From Pseudomonadota bacterium (GTDB lineage: Bacteria > Bdellovibrionota_C > UBA2361 > OMII01), in assembly GCA_027486155.1 (NCBI GenBank), contig JAIXPR010000359.1, positions 1 to 6,871 on the forward strand: a DNA stretch of 6,871 bases. Reading direction: 5' to 3'. Positions within the stretch are counted from its first letter, which is position 1. Each line of letters opens with the position of its first letter. The translations under genes were made by a program, and so were the position numbers. Shown piece by piece: positions 1-6,219 of this stretch. A model generated the notes under the pieces. It had not been told where the DNA came from. It saw only the letters and a program-made list of their open reading frames with translations, and did no database searches.

Positions 1-258
1 GAGACGTCCATCCTTCGTGCGCAATGTAGCGACACGCTGCTTGGTGTCTACCGACTCAACCGTCGCGGTGAGCTTAGCTACCGCTGTCTCCTCTCCCATG
101 AGTCCGCCGTTCGGAAGGGTTCCACGGGATGAGGTTTGGATAACGTTAAGACCTTGTGGCGTGTTGGTCTCCGTAACGACATCGACCGGGGTGATGCTCG
201 ATGAGGAACATGCGCTCATCGCAAGCGAGAGGGTGAGAGCTGACAAATATCTATTCAT
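1..258 (-). CDS. Putative outer-membrane/periplasmic lipoprotein, N-terminal part (gene cut by left window edge)
   Basis: Seen: the minus strand is open from an ATG at 258 to the window edge, giving 86 residues with no stop. An AGG/GGTAG purine stretch lies about 6-9 nt before the ATG. The protein opens with a short signal peptide (MNRYLSALTLSLAMSAC) and a lipobox M-S-A-C at residues 14-17, followed by a serine-rich linker. This is the hallmark of a signal-peptidase-II-processed lipoprotein, with Cys17 as the lipidated residue; residue +2 is Ser, which in enterobacteria favours the outer membrane. The visible mature part is polar and ends in an alternating beta-strand-like stretch (TATVESVDTKQRVATL, then a D-G turn near residue 84). 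That pattern is common in small beta-barrel domains of uncharacterised lipoproteins, but I cannot name the family. It is transcribed divergently from the fumarase gene. The lipoprotein call is firm; the function is unknown. Confidence 0.8.
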   Translation of the reverse strand, partial: MNRYLSALTLSLAMSACSSSSITPVDVVTETNTPQGLNVIQTSSRGTLPNGGLMGEETAVAKLTATVESVDTKQRVATLRTKDGRL

Positions 259-541
259 TATTCTACCTGTTTAAAAGCGGCACCTTGAATGGCAGATCGC
301 CGTCCGGAGGGCCGCGGGTCACACTGCCGGTATGTAGCGGAAAAGAGTGGGCGAATCCAGATAAATTTTGCTCACACAACACACTGGGCATCAAACTCGC
401 GTTATGACCGCGGTGAGCTCGTTACGTTCCCTTTCGGTGTTGCCCCCCTCCTCTATAACGGAGTATTTTCTCCCGGTGACGTAGCCCGACACGAGTACAT
501 ATCGGGCAAGCTCCACAGCACACAGCTCCACGAAGGACCGT
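259..541. other. Divergent intergenic region between lipoprotein and fumarase genes
   Basis: This stretch separates two divergent genes and must hold the promoters of both, but neither is clear-cut. On the plus strand TATAAC at 454-459 is a fair -10 match with no convincing -35 box at 16-18 bp. A small inverted repeat (GCCCGA at 484-489, TCGGGC at 502-507, 12-nt loop) could form a hairpin in the fumarase leader, about 25 nt before its ribosome-binding site. A ribosome-binding site AAGGA at 533-537 stands 4 nt before the fumarase ATG. Open frames across this stretch look like chance frames. No riboswitch class was recognised. Confidence 0.4.
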
Positions 542-2053
542 ATGAAAACCGTAACCGAAGCCGACTTTATCCAGAGCGTTCAAGACGCACTCCAGTTTAT
601 CTCCTACTATCACCCGCTCGACTTCATCCACGCGATGCACAAAGCGTATCTAGCCGAGGAGTCAAAAAGCGCCAAGGACGCGATAGCTCAGATCCTTGTT
701 AACTCACGCATGGCGGCTGAGGGACACCGACCTCTCTGCCAGGACACCGGAATCGTTGTTGGATTCGTGAAGATCGGAACGGAGATACGGATCGACTCCA
801 AGCGACCGTTGCAGGAGCTCTTCGACGAGGGGATTCGACGCGCGTACAAGGACTCCAGCAACCCGCTCCGCGCCTCGATGGTTACGGATCCGGCCGGAAA
901 GAGAAAAAACACAAAAGATAACACCCCAGGCATCCTTCACGTGGAGTTCATTCCTGGTGACAAGATAGAGGTTTCCATCGCCGCCAAGGGTGGAGGTTCC
1001 GAGAACAAAGCGAAACTTGAGATGCTCAACCCGAACGATGATATCGTAGGATGGGTGCTTGAGACGGTCCCACACATGGGGGCCGGTTGGTGCCCACCCG
1101 GGGTTCTTGGAATCGGTATTGGCGGCTCCGCTGAAAAAGCGATGGTTCTCGCCAAGGAGTCATTGATGGCTCCTGTCGATATTCACGAACTGAAAGCGCG
1201 TGGGGCGAAGACGCGCGCAGAGGAGCTTCGGTTGGAGATCTTTGAGAAGGTCAATCAACTCGGTATCGGAGCTCAAGGTTTGGGCGGTCTCTCAACCGTG
1301 CTCGATGTCAAGGTGCTTGAGTATCCAACGCACGCGGCTTCCCTTCCGGTCGCTATGATTCCAAACTGCGCGGCCACCCGTCACGTTCACTTCGAGCTTG
1401 ATGGTTCAGGACCGGCCAAGCTCACACCTCCATCCCTCGATGAGTGGCCGACGATCGAGCTCTCCTTAGGAACCGGCGCGCGCCGACTCGACCTCTCCAC
1501 GATCACTCGAGAGCAGGTAGCCTCGTTACAACCCGGCGAGACCGTTCTCCTCTCCGGAAAGATCCTGACCGGCCGAGACGCCGCGCACAAACGGATCGCT
1601 GACACCCTGGCCCGAGGTGAAAAGCTTCCGGATGGGGTCGATTTCAAGAACCGGTTTATCTACTACGTGGGCCCAGTCGACCCAGTGGGCAACGAGGTTG
1701 TTGGCCCAGCCGGACCAACGACCGCGACACGTATGGACAAGTATACCGAGATGATGCTCCAGACCGGGCTTCTCGGCATGATCGGAAAAGCTGAGCGAGG
1801 CCCTGAGACGGTCGAGCTGATTAAAAAATACCAAGCTGTCTATCTTATGGCGGTTGGTGGCGCGGCATACCTCGTTTCAAAGGCGATCATCGGATCTCGC
1901 GTGGTGGCGTTTGAGGACCTCGGAATGGAGGCTATCTATGAGTTCGAGGTCAAGGATATGCCGGTAACCGTCGCGGTGGACAGTCATGGCGTCTCTGTCC
2001 ACGAGGTAGGTCCGAAGGAATGGCGGAAGAAGATCCTCAACGTCCTGCAGTAG
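542..2053 (+). CDS. fumA: Class I (iron-sulfur) fumarate hydratase, single-chain
   Basis: Catalyses reversible hydration of fumarate to L-malate in the TCA cycle, in the cytoplasm. The 503-residue protein matches the fused class I architecture: an N-terminal alpha domain (about 1-285, the TtdA-like half) and a C-terminal beta domain (about 300-503, the TtdB-like half). Three cysteines are placed as the [4Fe-4S] ligands of the family: Cys66 in LCQDTG, Cys184 in GWCPPG and Cys276 in PNCAATRH. Their spacings (118 and 92 residues) are close to those of E. coli FumA (119 and 94, from memory). GPTTATRM (391-398) supplies the conserved Thr and Arg of the beta-domain active site, and GKAERG (415-420) the conserved Lys. 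The ATG at 542 has AAGGA 4 nt upstream, and the sequence begins with the family's typical helical N-terminus. The length is nearer the ~500-residue bacterial type than E. coli FumA (548). The related L-tartrate dehydratase is the main alternative, but that enzyme is normally two chains. It is a lone gene, convergent with the glycosyltransferase. Confidence 0.95.
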   Translation: MKTVTEADFIQSVQDALQFISYYHPLDFIHAMHKAYLAEESKSAKDAIAQILVNSRMAAEGHRPLCQDTGIVVGFVKIGTEIRIDSKRPLQELFDEGIRRAYKDSSNPLRASMVTDPAGKRKNTKDNTPGILHVEFIPGDKIEVSIAAKGGGSENKAKLEMLNPNDDIVGWVLETVPHMGAGWCPPGVLGIGIGGSAEKAMVLAKESLMAPVDIHELKARGAKTRAEELRLEIFEKVNQLGIGAQGLGGLSTVLDVKVLEYPTHAASLPVAMIPNCAATRHVHFELDGSGPAKLTPPSLDEWPTIELSLGTGARRLDLSTITREQVASLQPGETVLLSGKILTGRDAAHKRIADTLARGEKLPDGVDFKNRFIYYVGPVDPVGNEVVGPAGPTTATRMDKYTEMMLQTGLLGMIGKAERGPETVELIKKYQAVYLMAVGGAAYLVSKAIIGSRVVAFEDLGMEAIYEFEVKDMPVTVAVDSHGVSVHEVGPKEWRKKILNVLQ

Positions 2054-2069
2054 GACTGAGTGAGGTAAT

Positions 2070-3659
2070 TCATCGCGGACGGAGTCGCGCCGCGATAAAT
2101 CCCCCTTCGGCGACCCTGTGCGTTTCCACAAAGCACGTACGCGCAAGCTCATCGATCGCGTGGGATATCTCGTGCGCTTGGAGCACCCCTACGATCCAGA
2201 TCTGGCCACCCGGCGTGGCAGCGGCGAGCTCCTTCTTGAGGCGAGCGCACATTACCTTAGGTTTGGTGATCTTCCAGTTCGAAACGAGAAACGGCATCGC
2301 TAACGAACGATCACGTCGGGTGTAGAGGGCGGCAACGGTCGCGTCTGCCCGGCGCATAACAACGAGATCCTGGGGAGCGCGCTCCGCGGCGAGATAGCGG
2401 AGCGCCCCCTTGATGTTATTGCGATCGAGGGGTCTCAGCGCTCCCGCGGTGGATGAGGCAACCGATGGAGCGACGACCAAGAGCGCCACTCCGAGGGCAA
2501 CTACCCGCATCAACGTCCCCTCACCTCGCGCTCTCTCAACTAAGAACGCCGTCCCACGAGCGGCGCTCAATACGATAAAGGGGGTCGTATACAACACGAG
2601 CCGAGAGCTCAAGGGCGCGACTCGAAACAGCGCGAGCGTGAACGCTATGCCGAGAATTGACGCTACATAAGGTGCTAGCGGCGAGCGCTCCCGATACATG
2701 CGCGCGATCCCAAGAAGCACGACGCAACAGAGAGCCCCCTGCCACAGAGTGCCCCACCACGCGGAGTCCAGATGCCGCAGGGAAAAGAGGCGGGCCGGGA
2801 TGAAGATGTACTCCATAAGGCTGCCCCAACTCTCCACTATCCAGAGCGCGACACTCGACACCCCTTTGCGCCACGGTGCGAGACCGTGCCCCCAGTACAG
2901 CATGAGCGCTCGATTTCCAAAGAGCATCTTCATCGTAGTCATGGCGTGCAGGGCGAAGCTTGCGGCCCAGGCGACCGACACGCACACAAGAGCAGCGGCT
3001 CTTCTCCTCTCGCCACGCGAGAGTGCCCGCGCAATCTGTAGCACTCCACACGCACACAGCACGACGCACGCGCTGTGAGAGAACCACACGGCCACCACGC
3101 CGAACAGCGCGAACATTCCGAGAGATGCTCTCCCCTGTTCGTACCGGATGGACACACTCACAACCGCAAGCGCGAGGAGGACCTCCTGCATGTACTGCTT
3201 CCCCTCCGCCGAGTAGTACACGAGCCACGGCGAGGTCGCTATCAGGAGAAGCCCGAGAACTCGCGTCAGAGTGTCACGAAACGACACAACGACGAGCCAC
3301 GCGGTGAGGAACATCGCTCCGATACCGCTCAAGAGGGAAAGGATACGGGCCCCGACCTCCAGTGAAGAAAAGTAGTGAAGCGCCATCTTGGAGAGCATGA
3401 GGTACGCCGCCGGAGCACCCTGATTTCCCCCCGGCCCATCGAGGAGGAGCCGCTCATAGGAACGACGCTTGATCTGGAGGAGAAGCGCGACCTCATCGAG
3501 CCACAACGAGCGATAGGCGAAGAACTCCCGCAACCGTAGCGAGACGCCGAGGAGCACCAGCATCCATAACCAGAATTCGATACTTCTGAGGACCTTCACT
3601 GCGGGAGCACTCCACAACGCGCAAAAGACGAGATTCAGGGGGAGCGTACGCCAGATCAC
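2070..3659 (-). CDS. Multi-pass membrane glycosyltransferase, GT39/ArnT-like (GT-C fold)
   Basis: A 529-residue, highly hydrophobic protein. Seen: after the first membrane segment (about 29-42) comes RSLWLDE with Asp55-Glu56, the position of the acidic pair in the first periplasmic loop of GT-C enzymes. QGAPAAYLML follows at 80-89, then RILSLLSGIG (105-114) and SPWLVYYSAEGKQYMQE (143-159). This series is typical of family-39-like glycosyltransferases that use polyprenyl-phosphate sugars on the periplasmic face. About ten further membrane segments follow, then a soluble C-terminal domain (about 420-529). The substrate cannot be told from the sequence. The frame opens at GTG 3659, 21 bp after the mqnP stop and in the same frame, without a good ribosome-binding site. 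GTG at 3599 (residue 21, GGAG 10 nt upstream) starts just before the first membrane segment and is a serious alternative. Likely last gene of the ubiX-mqnP transcript, though its function has no obvious link to quinones. Confidence 0.85.
   Translation of the reverse strand: MIWRTLPLNLVFCALWSAPAVKVLRSIEFWLWMLVLLGVSLRLREFFAYRSLWLDEVALLLQIKRRSYERLLLDGPGGNQGAPAAYLMLSKMALHYFSSLEVGARILSLLSGIGAMFLTAWLVVVSFRDTLTRVLGLLLIATSPWLVYYSAEGKQYMQEVLLALAVVSVSIRYEQGRASLGMFALFGVVAVWFSHSACVVLCACGVLQIARALSRGERRRAAALVCVSVAWAASFALHAMTTMKMLFGNRALMLYWGHGLAPWRKGVSSVALWIVESWGSLMEYIFIPARLFSLRHLDSAWWGTLWQGALCCVVLLGIARMYRERSPLAPYVASILGIAFTLALFRVAPLSSRLVLYTTPFIVLSAARGTAFLVERARGEGTLMRVVALGVALLVVAPSVASSTAGALRPLDRNNIKGALRYLAAERAPQDLVVMRRADATVAALYTRRDRSLAMPFLVSNWKITKPKVMCARLKKELAAATPGGQIWIVGVLQAHEISHAIDELARTCFVETHRVAEGGFIAARLRPR
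2072..2096. repeat. Small inverted repeat at the convergent gene ends (possible hairpin)
   Basis: ATCGCGG at 2072-2078 is perfectly complementary to CCGCGAT at 2090-2096, with an 11-nt loop. It lies 18 nt after the fumarase stop and within the last codons of the opposing glycosyltransferase gene. Neither side has a T-run, so it is not a canonical intrinsic terminator. It could still act as a 3' stabilising stem for the fumarase mRNA, or be a coincidence of arginine/alanine codons. Confidence 0.35.
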
Positions 3660-3680
3660 CCACCGGCACCAGGCGGCAAC

Positions 3681-4544
3681 CTACCGAAGCGCCGCGTCGA
3701 GAAACACACACGCGAAGAGCGCGATGCTCGCGGCCCCGTTGCGGGTAAAGAACACCTGATCAACGCAGGAGATCCCTCGCCTCATCACCGCGACATGCTG
3801 GCTCAGCAGCAGCCCACCAAAGAGCGTTACGCCTATCCAGTACAACATCCCGATAGGGAAGACAAAACCGTTCATGATGAGAAACGCCAACGCTCCGACA
3901 TGAAGGAGACACGCGCACCACTGAGCGCCCTGAATGCCAAGAGCGCTCGGAATGCTGCGCAGTTTATTCGTTCGATCAAACTCAGCGTCCTGACAGCTGT
4001 AGAGGATATCAAATCCCGCGACCCACAAGGTGACCGCCACCATCATCGGCACCGGTCTCCACGACCACTCACCGGTTAAGGCGTACCATACGCCTCCTGG
4101 CGCGAGCGCAAGCGCCACACCAAGGACCACATGACACCACGAAGAGAATCGCTTCACGAGTGAGTACCCACAGAGTACACACAAAACGAGTGGGGATAAG
4201 ACAAGACAGTGGTCGCCAAGACCCGCAGCCCCGAAGAAGAACACCGCGCTACTCGCCACTATCAACGCCAGGGCGCTCCCCTTCGACACAACACCGGCTG
4301 GAATCTCACGACCAGCGGTGCGAGGATTCCTCGCGTCGATCTCAGCATCTACATATCGATTAAAGGCCATGGCGGCCGTGCGAGCGGCGACAACGCACAC
4401 AACGAGAAGAAGAACCTGCGTGAACGTTACGGGCCGCTCCAGGGAAACCAGCACTATCATCACGAGGGCAAAGGGCAAGGCAAAAACCGAGTGAGAGAAT
4501 TTGACCAGGCTACCCCACGCGTGGAGGCGTTGAAGCAAGATCAT
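3681..4544 (-). CDS. mqnP: UbiA-like polyprenyltransferase of the menaquinone (futalosine-type, MqnP) family
   Basis: An integral-membrane aromatic prenyltransferase that joins a polyprenyl diphosphate to a quinone-precursor ring. From the chosen ATG it has 287 residues and about eight to nine membrane segments. Motif 1 is N62-R-Y-V-D66-A-E-I-D70, followed by NPRTAGREIPAG; motif 2 is D179-ILYSCQ-D186-AEF-D190, followed by SIPSALG. Both aspartate-rich motifs bind Mg-diphosphate. The N-R-xx-D and NPRT...R.IPAG forms, with YxxQDxxFD, fit the UbiA-like group linked to futalosine-pathway menaquinone synthesis rather than ubiquinone UbiA (which reads ND..DR..D..V.RT..RPL) or MenA. The frame could extend to a TTG at 4589 overlapping ubiX. 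ATG 4544 is preferred because it has an AGG 6 nt upstream and begins at the family's usual MILLQRL...VKFSHSVFALPFA N-terminus. It lies 7 bp after ubiX, so translational coupling is likely. Confidence 0.92.
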   Translation of the reverse strand: MILLQRLHAWGSLVKFSHSVFALPFALVMIVLVSLERPVTFTQVLLLVVCVVAARTAAMAFNRYVDAEIDARNPRTAGREIPAGVVSKGSALALIVASSAVFFFGAAGLGDHCLVLSPLVLCVLCGYSLVKRFSSWCHVVLGVALALAPGGVWYALTGEWSWRPVPMMVAVTLWVAGFDILYSCQDAEFDRTNKLRSIPSALGIQGAQWCACLLHVGALAFLIMNGFVFPIGMLYWIGVTLFGGLLLSQHVAVMRRGISCVDQVFFTRNGAASIALFACVFLDAALR

Positions 4545-4550
4545 ACGGCA

Positions 4551-4556
4551 CCTACT
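4551..4556 (-). promoter_or_regulatory. Ribosome-binding site of mqnP, overlapping the ubiX stop codon
   Basis: On the minus strand AGTAGG lies 6 nt before ATG 4544, and its TAG is the ubiX stop. This supports the ATG 4544 start over TTG 4589 and suggests that ribosomes finishing ubiX re-initiate on mqnP. Confidence 0.6.
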
Positions 4557-5187
4557 CGATCTCGGTGGGCTCTTTCCACCGCGATCCAAGGGAGTTCGGT
4601 ACGCCCATCGAATCGAGAACCTTCATGACGAATTGATCGATCATGTCATCGACCGATTTCGGCTTATGATAGAACCCCGGCATCGCGGGAACGATTCGAA
4701 CTCCGTAACGACTCAGCGTGAGGAGATTTTCCAAGTGGATCGGCGAGAGTGGAGTTTCGCGTGGCACCAACACTAACCGGCGCCCCTCCTTCATATGAAC
4801 ATCGGCGGCGCGATGCACGAGGTGACTCGGAATACCGTGGGCTATAGCACCGAGGGTTGCCATCGAGCACGGAATGACAACCATCCCGGTCGTCAGCATC
4901 GAACCGGAAGCGATCCGCGCTCCGATATCTCGGGGATTGTAGAAGGTGACGTTCGAGGCGCTCTTTCCAGTTAGACGCTCAATTGTAAGGTTAGAAGGAT
5001 TGATAGAGACATCCTCCTCGTCATGGAGAACTCGCAACGCCGCGTCGGAGAACACGACGTGCACCTCTTTGACCAATGGCGGGAGAACCTCAAGGAGACG
5101 GGTAGCGTAACGAACCCCGCTCGCTCCAGTTACCCCGACAACCCAAACCTGTTCAGACGTTGATGCCATAGTGCTCAAGGCTATCAC
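4552..5187 (-). CDS. ubiX: UbiX-type flavin prenyltransferase
   Basis: Transfers a dimethylallyl group from dimethylallyl (mono)phosphate to reduced FMN, giving prenylated FMN, the cofactor of UbiD-type decarboxylases (UbiD or MqnL). Cytoplasmic flavoprotein; characterised UbiX is a dodecamer. Seen, numbered from GTG 5187 (211 aa): GVTGASG (18-24), the FMN phosphate loop; SGSMLTTGMVVIPCSM (94-109); VHMKEGRRLVLVPRETPL (130-147), with Lys133, Arg143 and Glu144 at the spacing of P. aeruginosa UbiX Lys129, Arg139 and Glu140; and PAMPGFYHKP (167-176), with Tyr173 matching Tyr169. The position of its Arg185 appears to be Lys189 here, a conservative change. The frame extends to ATG 5232. GTG 5187 has the strong site AAGGGGA 6 nt upstream; ATG 5169 (205 aa) would start nearest the conserved core but has a poor site. 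It precedes mqnP by 7 bp. A dedicated UbiD/MqnL partner is not in the window. Confidence 0.93.
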   Translation of the reverse strand: MIALSTMASTSEQVWVVGVTGASGVRYATRLLEVLPPLVKEVHVVFSDAALRVLHDEEDVSINPSNLTIERLTGKSASNVTFYNPRDIGARIASGSMLTTGMVVIPCSMATLGAIAHGIPSHLVHRAADVHMKEGRRLVLVPRETPLSPIHLENLLTLSRYGVRIVPAMPGFYHKPKSVDDMIDQFVMKVLDSMGVPNSLGSRWKEPTEIE

Positions 5188-5193
5188 GGCGCT

Positions 5194-5200
5194 TCCCCTT
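5194..5200 (-). promoter_or_regulatory. Ribosome-binding site deciding the ubiX start
   Basis: The minus strand reads AAGGGGA, followed after 6 nt by GTG 5187. It is the best purine-rich site near the 5' end of ubiX. Neither ATG 5232 nor ATG 5169 has a comparable one. Confidence 0.5.
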
Positions 5201-5232
5201 GTTCCACTAAGGTGAAGGGGCCGCTGTGCCAT

Positions 5233-5261
5233 ATACTAAACGCCACATCGTCCCACGTGAA
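5233..5261 (-). promoter_or_regulatory. Possible sigma70-type promoter for ubiX, embedded in the hairpin repeat
   Basis: On the minus strand TTCACG (5261-5256) and TAGTAT (5238-5233) are spaced by exactly 17 nt; each matches 4 of 6 consensus positions. Transcription would start near 5226, leaving a leader of about 40 nt before GTG 5187 and excluding the ATG at 5232. The -35 box falls inside the outer end of the left hairpin arm. The call is weak, because short matches occur by chance. Confidence 0.25.
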
Positions 5262-5381
5262 CGTGCTCGTGACCGTAAACGTGAACGTTCCCGAAAACGC
5301 GGGGGGCTCATTTATCCGATCTAGAGATACCAACCTCGCCGACGGGTACGTTTACGTTCACGTTCAGGTGCACGTTCACGT
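5255..5381. repeat. Long inverted repeat built from degenerate ACGTGA hexamers, in the ubiE-ubiX gap
   Basis: The left arm (5255-5293) and right arm (5343-5381) are each 39 nt, and one is the reverse complement of the other at 33 of 39 positions with no gaps; the loop is 49 nt (5294-5342). Each arm is itself a tandem array. The left reads as six hexamers ACGTGA, ACGTGC, TCGTGA, CCGTAA, ACGTGA, ACGTTC. The right reads, from 5348, ACGTTT, ACGTTC, ACGTTC, AGGTGC, ACGTTC, then ACGT. Every unit but one keeps CGT at positions 2-4. Transcribed in either direction it would give a long, nearly continuous stem. It is non-coding and lies wholly between the ubiE stop and the ubiX start, so it would be in the 3' region of a ubiE mRNA or the leader of a ubiX mRNA. 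No T-run follows it on the minus strand. Confidence 0.85.
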
Positions 5382-5411
5382 CCGGATAACGCCAGGTACT
5401 GTCAGTATAAA

Positions 5412-6137
5412 CTACTGCGCAGGCTTATCAGCGATGTAGATAAACGCTATGCCGCCACATAGGGATATGGTTTTGCGTGGCACCCAACCGGTCGTCCTGA
5501 GGAGATCCTCAAATTCTGAACCACACGGAAAAGCCGCCGCGGTACGAGGAAGGTACTGATACGCTCTCCCATCTCCCGAGATGTATGCTCCAATGCGCGG
5601 GATGATATTTTCTGAATACCACTGGTAGAGCTTGCTCCACACCTTGTTAGTTGGCTGCCCGAACTCGAGCACACCGATCGTCCCACCTGGGAGACATACA
5701 CGATGCATCTCACGGAGTCCCGTTTCAGGTGATGGCAAATTCCTCACTCCGTACGACACGGAGATCACGTCGAAGGAATCATCAGCGAACGGCATGTCCT
5801 GAGCGTCAGATTCGATCCATGCCGTTTGTGGGATACCGACACACCGCTTACGACCACGAGAGAGCATCTCCGTTGAGATATCAACGGCCACAACACCTCG
5901 ATAGTGTGGGGAGAGACGGGGAACGAGCGCGCCGGTACCAGTGCAGACGTCGAGGCAGAGCCCTCCGGAGACCTTGGGGAGGTTTCTCACCAAACGACGC
6001 TCCCAGAGGCGATTGATACCGAGACTCAAAACGCCATTAAGCTTGTCGTAGGTAGGCGCGATCTTATCGAACATGTTTCGCACATCGCCCACAGAAACAG
6101 GGCGCGAAAGACTTGACATGTCCGAAACATTTTCCAT
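5412..6137 (-). CDS. ubiE: UbiE/MenG family demethylmenaquinone C-methyltransferase
   Basis: SAM-dependent methyltransferase for the ring C-methylation that ends menaquinone (and features in ubiquinone) synthesis; a peripheral cytoplasmic enzyme. The 241-residue length is normal. Seen: VRNMFDKIAPTYDKLNGVLS (19-38) with the YD.LN..LS.G...LW signature; SAM motif I LDVCTGTGA (62-70); Asp85 in VAVDIS at the end of the second strand; SDAQDMPF (110-117); SYGVRNLP (128-135); the second family signature REMHRVCLPGG...VLEFGQP (142-162); and GDGRAYQYLPRTAAAFP (188-204) followed by CGGIAFIYIADKP at the C-terminus. Given the MqnP-like neighbour, the likely substrate is demethylmenaquinone (MenG role). 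ATG 6137 has no clear ribosome-binding site; ATG 6119 (Met7) is an alternative. It is the first gene of the minus-strand quinone cluster but is separated from ubiX by 224 bp with a repeat, so it may be a separate transcript. Confidence 0.95.
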   Translation of the reverse strand: MENVSDMSSLSRPVSVGDVRNMFDKIAPTYDKLNGVLSLGINRLWERRLVRNLPKVSGGLCLDVCTGTGALVPRLSPHYRGVVAVDISTEMLSRGRKRCVGIPQTAWIESDAQDMPFADDSFDVISVSYGVRNLPSPETGLREMHRVCLPGGTIGVLEFGQPTNKVWSKLYQWYSENIIPRIGAYISGDGRAYQYLPRTAAAFPCGSEFEDLLRTTGWVPRKTISLCGGIAFIYIADKPAQ

Positions 6138-6145
6138 AGGGGTAC

Positions 6146-6173
6146 ACTATGCGGAAAGATACCCTCGTTTCAA
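6146..6173 (-). promoter_or_regulatory. Possible sigma70-type promoter for ubiE, implying a very short or absent leader
   Basis: On the minus strand TTGAAA (6173-6168; 5 of 6 consensus positions) is followed after 16 nt by CATAGT (6151-6146; 4 of 6). Transcription would begin near 6139, only about 2 nt before ATG 6137. That fits the lack of a ribosome-binding site there, or else would favour ATG 6119 with a leader of about 20 nt. Confidence 0.35.
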
Positions 6174-6219
6174 TACAGTAACTTTGGGAACCGAATAATA
6201 ATAAGACGCCGCAAGGAGC

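Noticed and set aside
454..459. TATAAC as fumarase promoter -10
   Set aside because: It is a good hexamer, but no acceptable -35 lies at 16-18 bp, so it is mentioned only within the intergenic entry.
289..702. Plus-strand 137-codon frame before and into the fumarase gene
   Set aside because: It runs out of frame into the clear fumarase start, has no ribosome-binding site and an unstructured, Arg/Ser-rich composition.
2072..2096. Intrinsic bidirectional terminator between fumarase and glycosyltransferase
   Set aside because: The stem is only 7 bp, sits inside coding sequence and lacks a T-run on either strand; kept only as a small inverted repeat.
2536..3228. Minus-strand 230-codon open frame inside the glycosyltransferase gene
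   Set aside because: It is another frame of the same strand within a well-supported membrane protein gene; composition is Arg/Ser/Cys-rich, typical of a shadow frame.
4421..4436. GCGTGAACGTTACG inside mqnP as a further copy of the hexamer repeat
   Set aside because: It is a single short match encoding conserved-looking residues (VTFT) with no array or inverted partner.
4545..4589. Extended mqnP N-terminus from TTG 4589
   Set aside because: The added 15 residues are polar and unlike the family N-terminus, overlap ubiX by 38 bp, and the ATG at 4544 has a well-placed ribosome-binding site.
5255..5381. CRISPR array or intrinsic terminator interpretation of the repeat region
   Set aside because: There is no repeat-spacer alternation with uniform repeats, and no T-run after the stem; the units are contiguous hexamers in two inverted arms.
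5212..5439. Plus-strand 75-codon open frame rich in alternating Val-Asn/Val-His
   Set aside because: The V-N/V-H pattern is simply the hexamer repeat read in frame; the frame spans the inverted repeat, overlaps ubiX and ubiE ends, and has no family resemblance.
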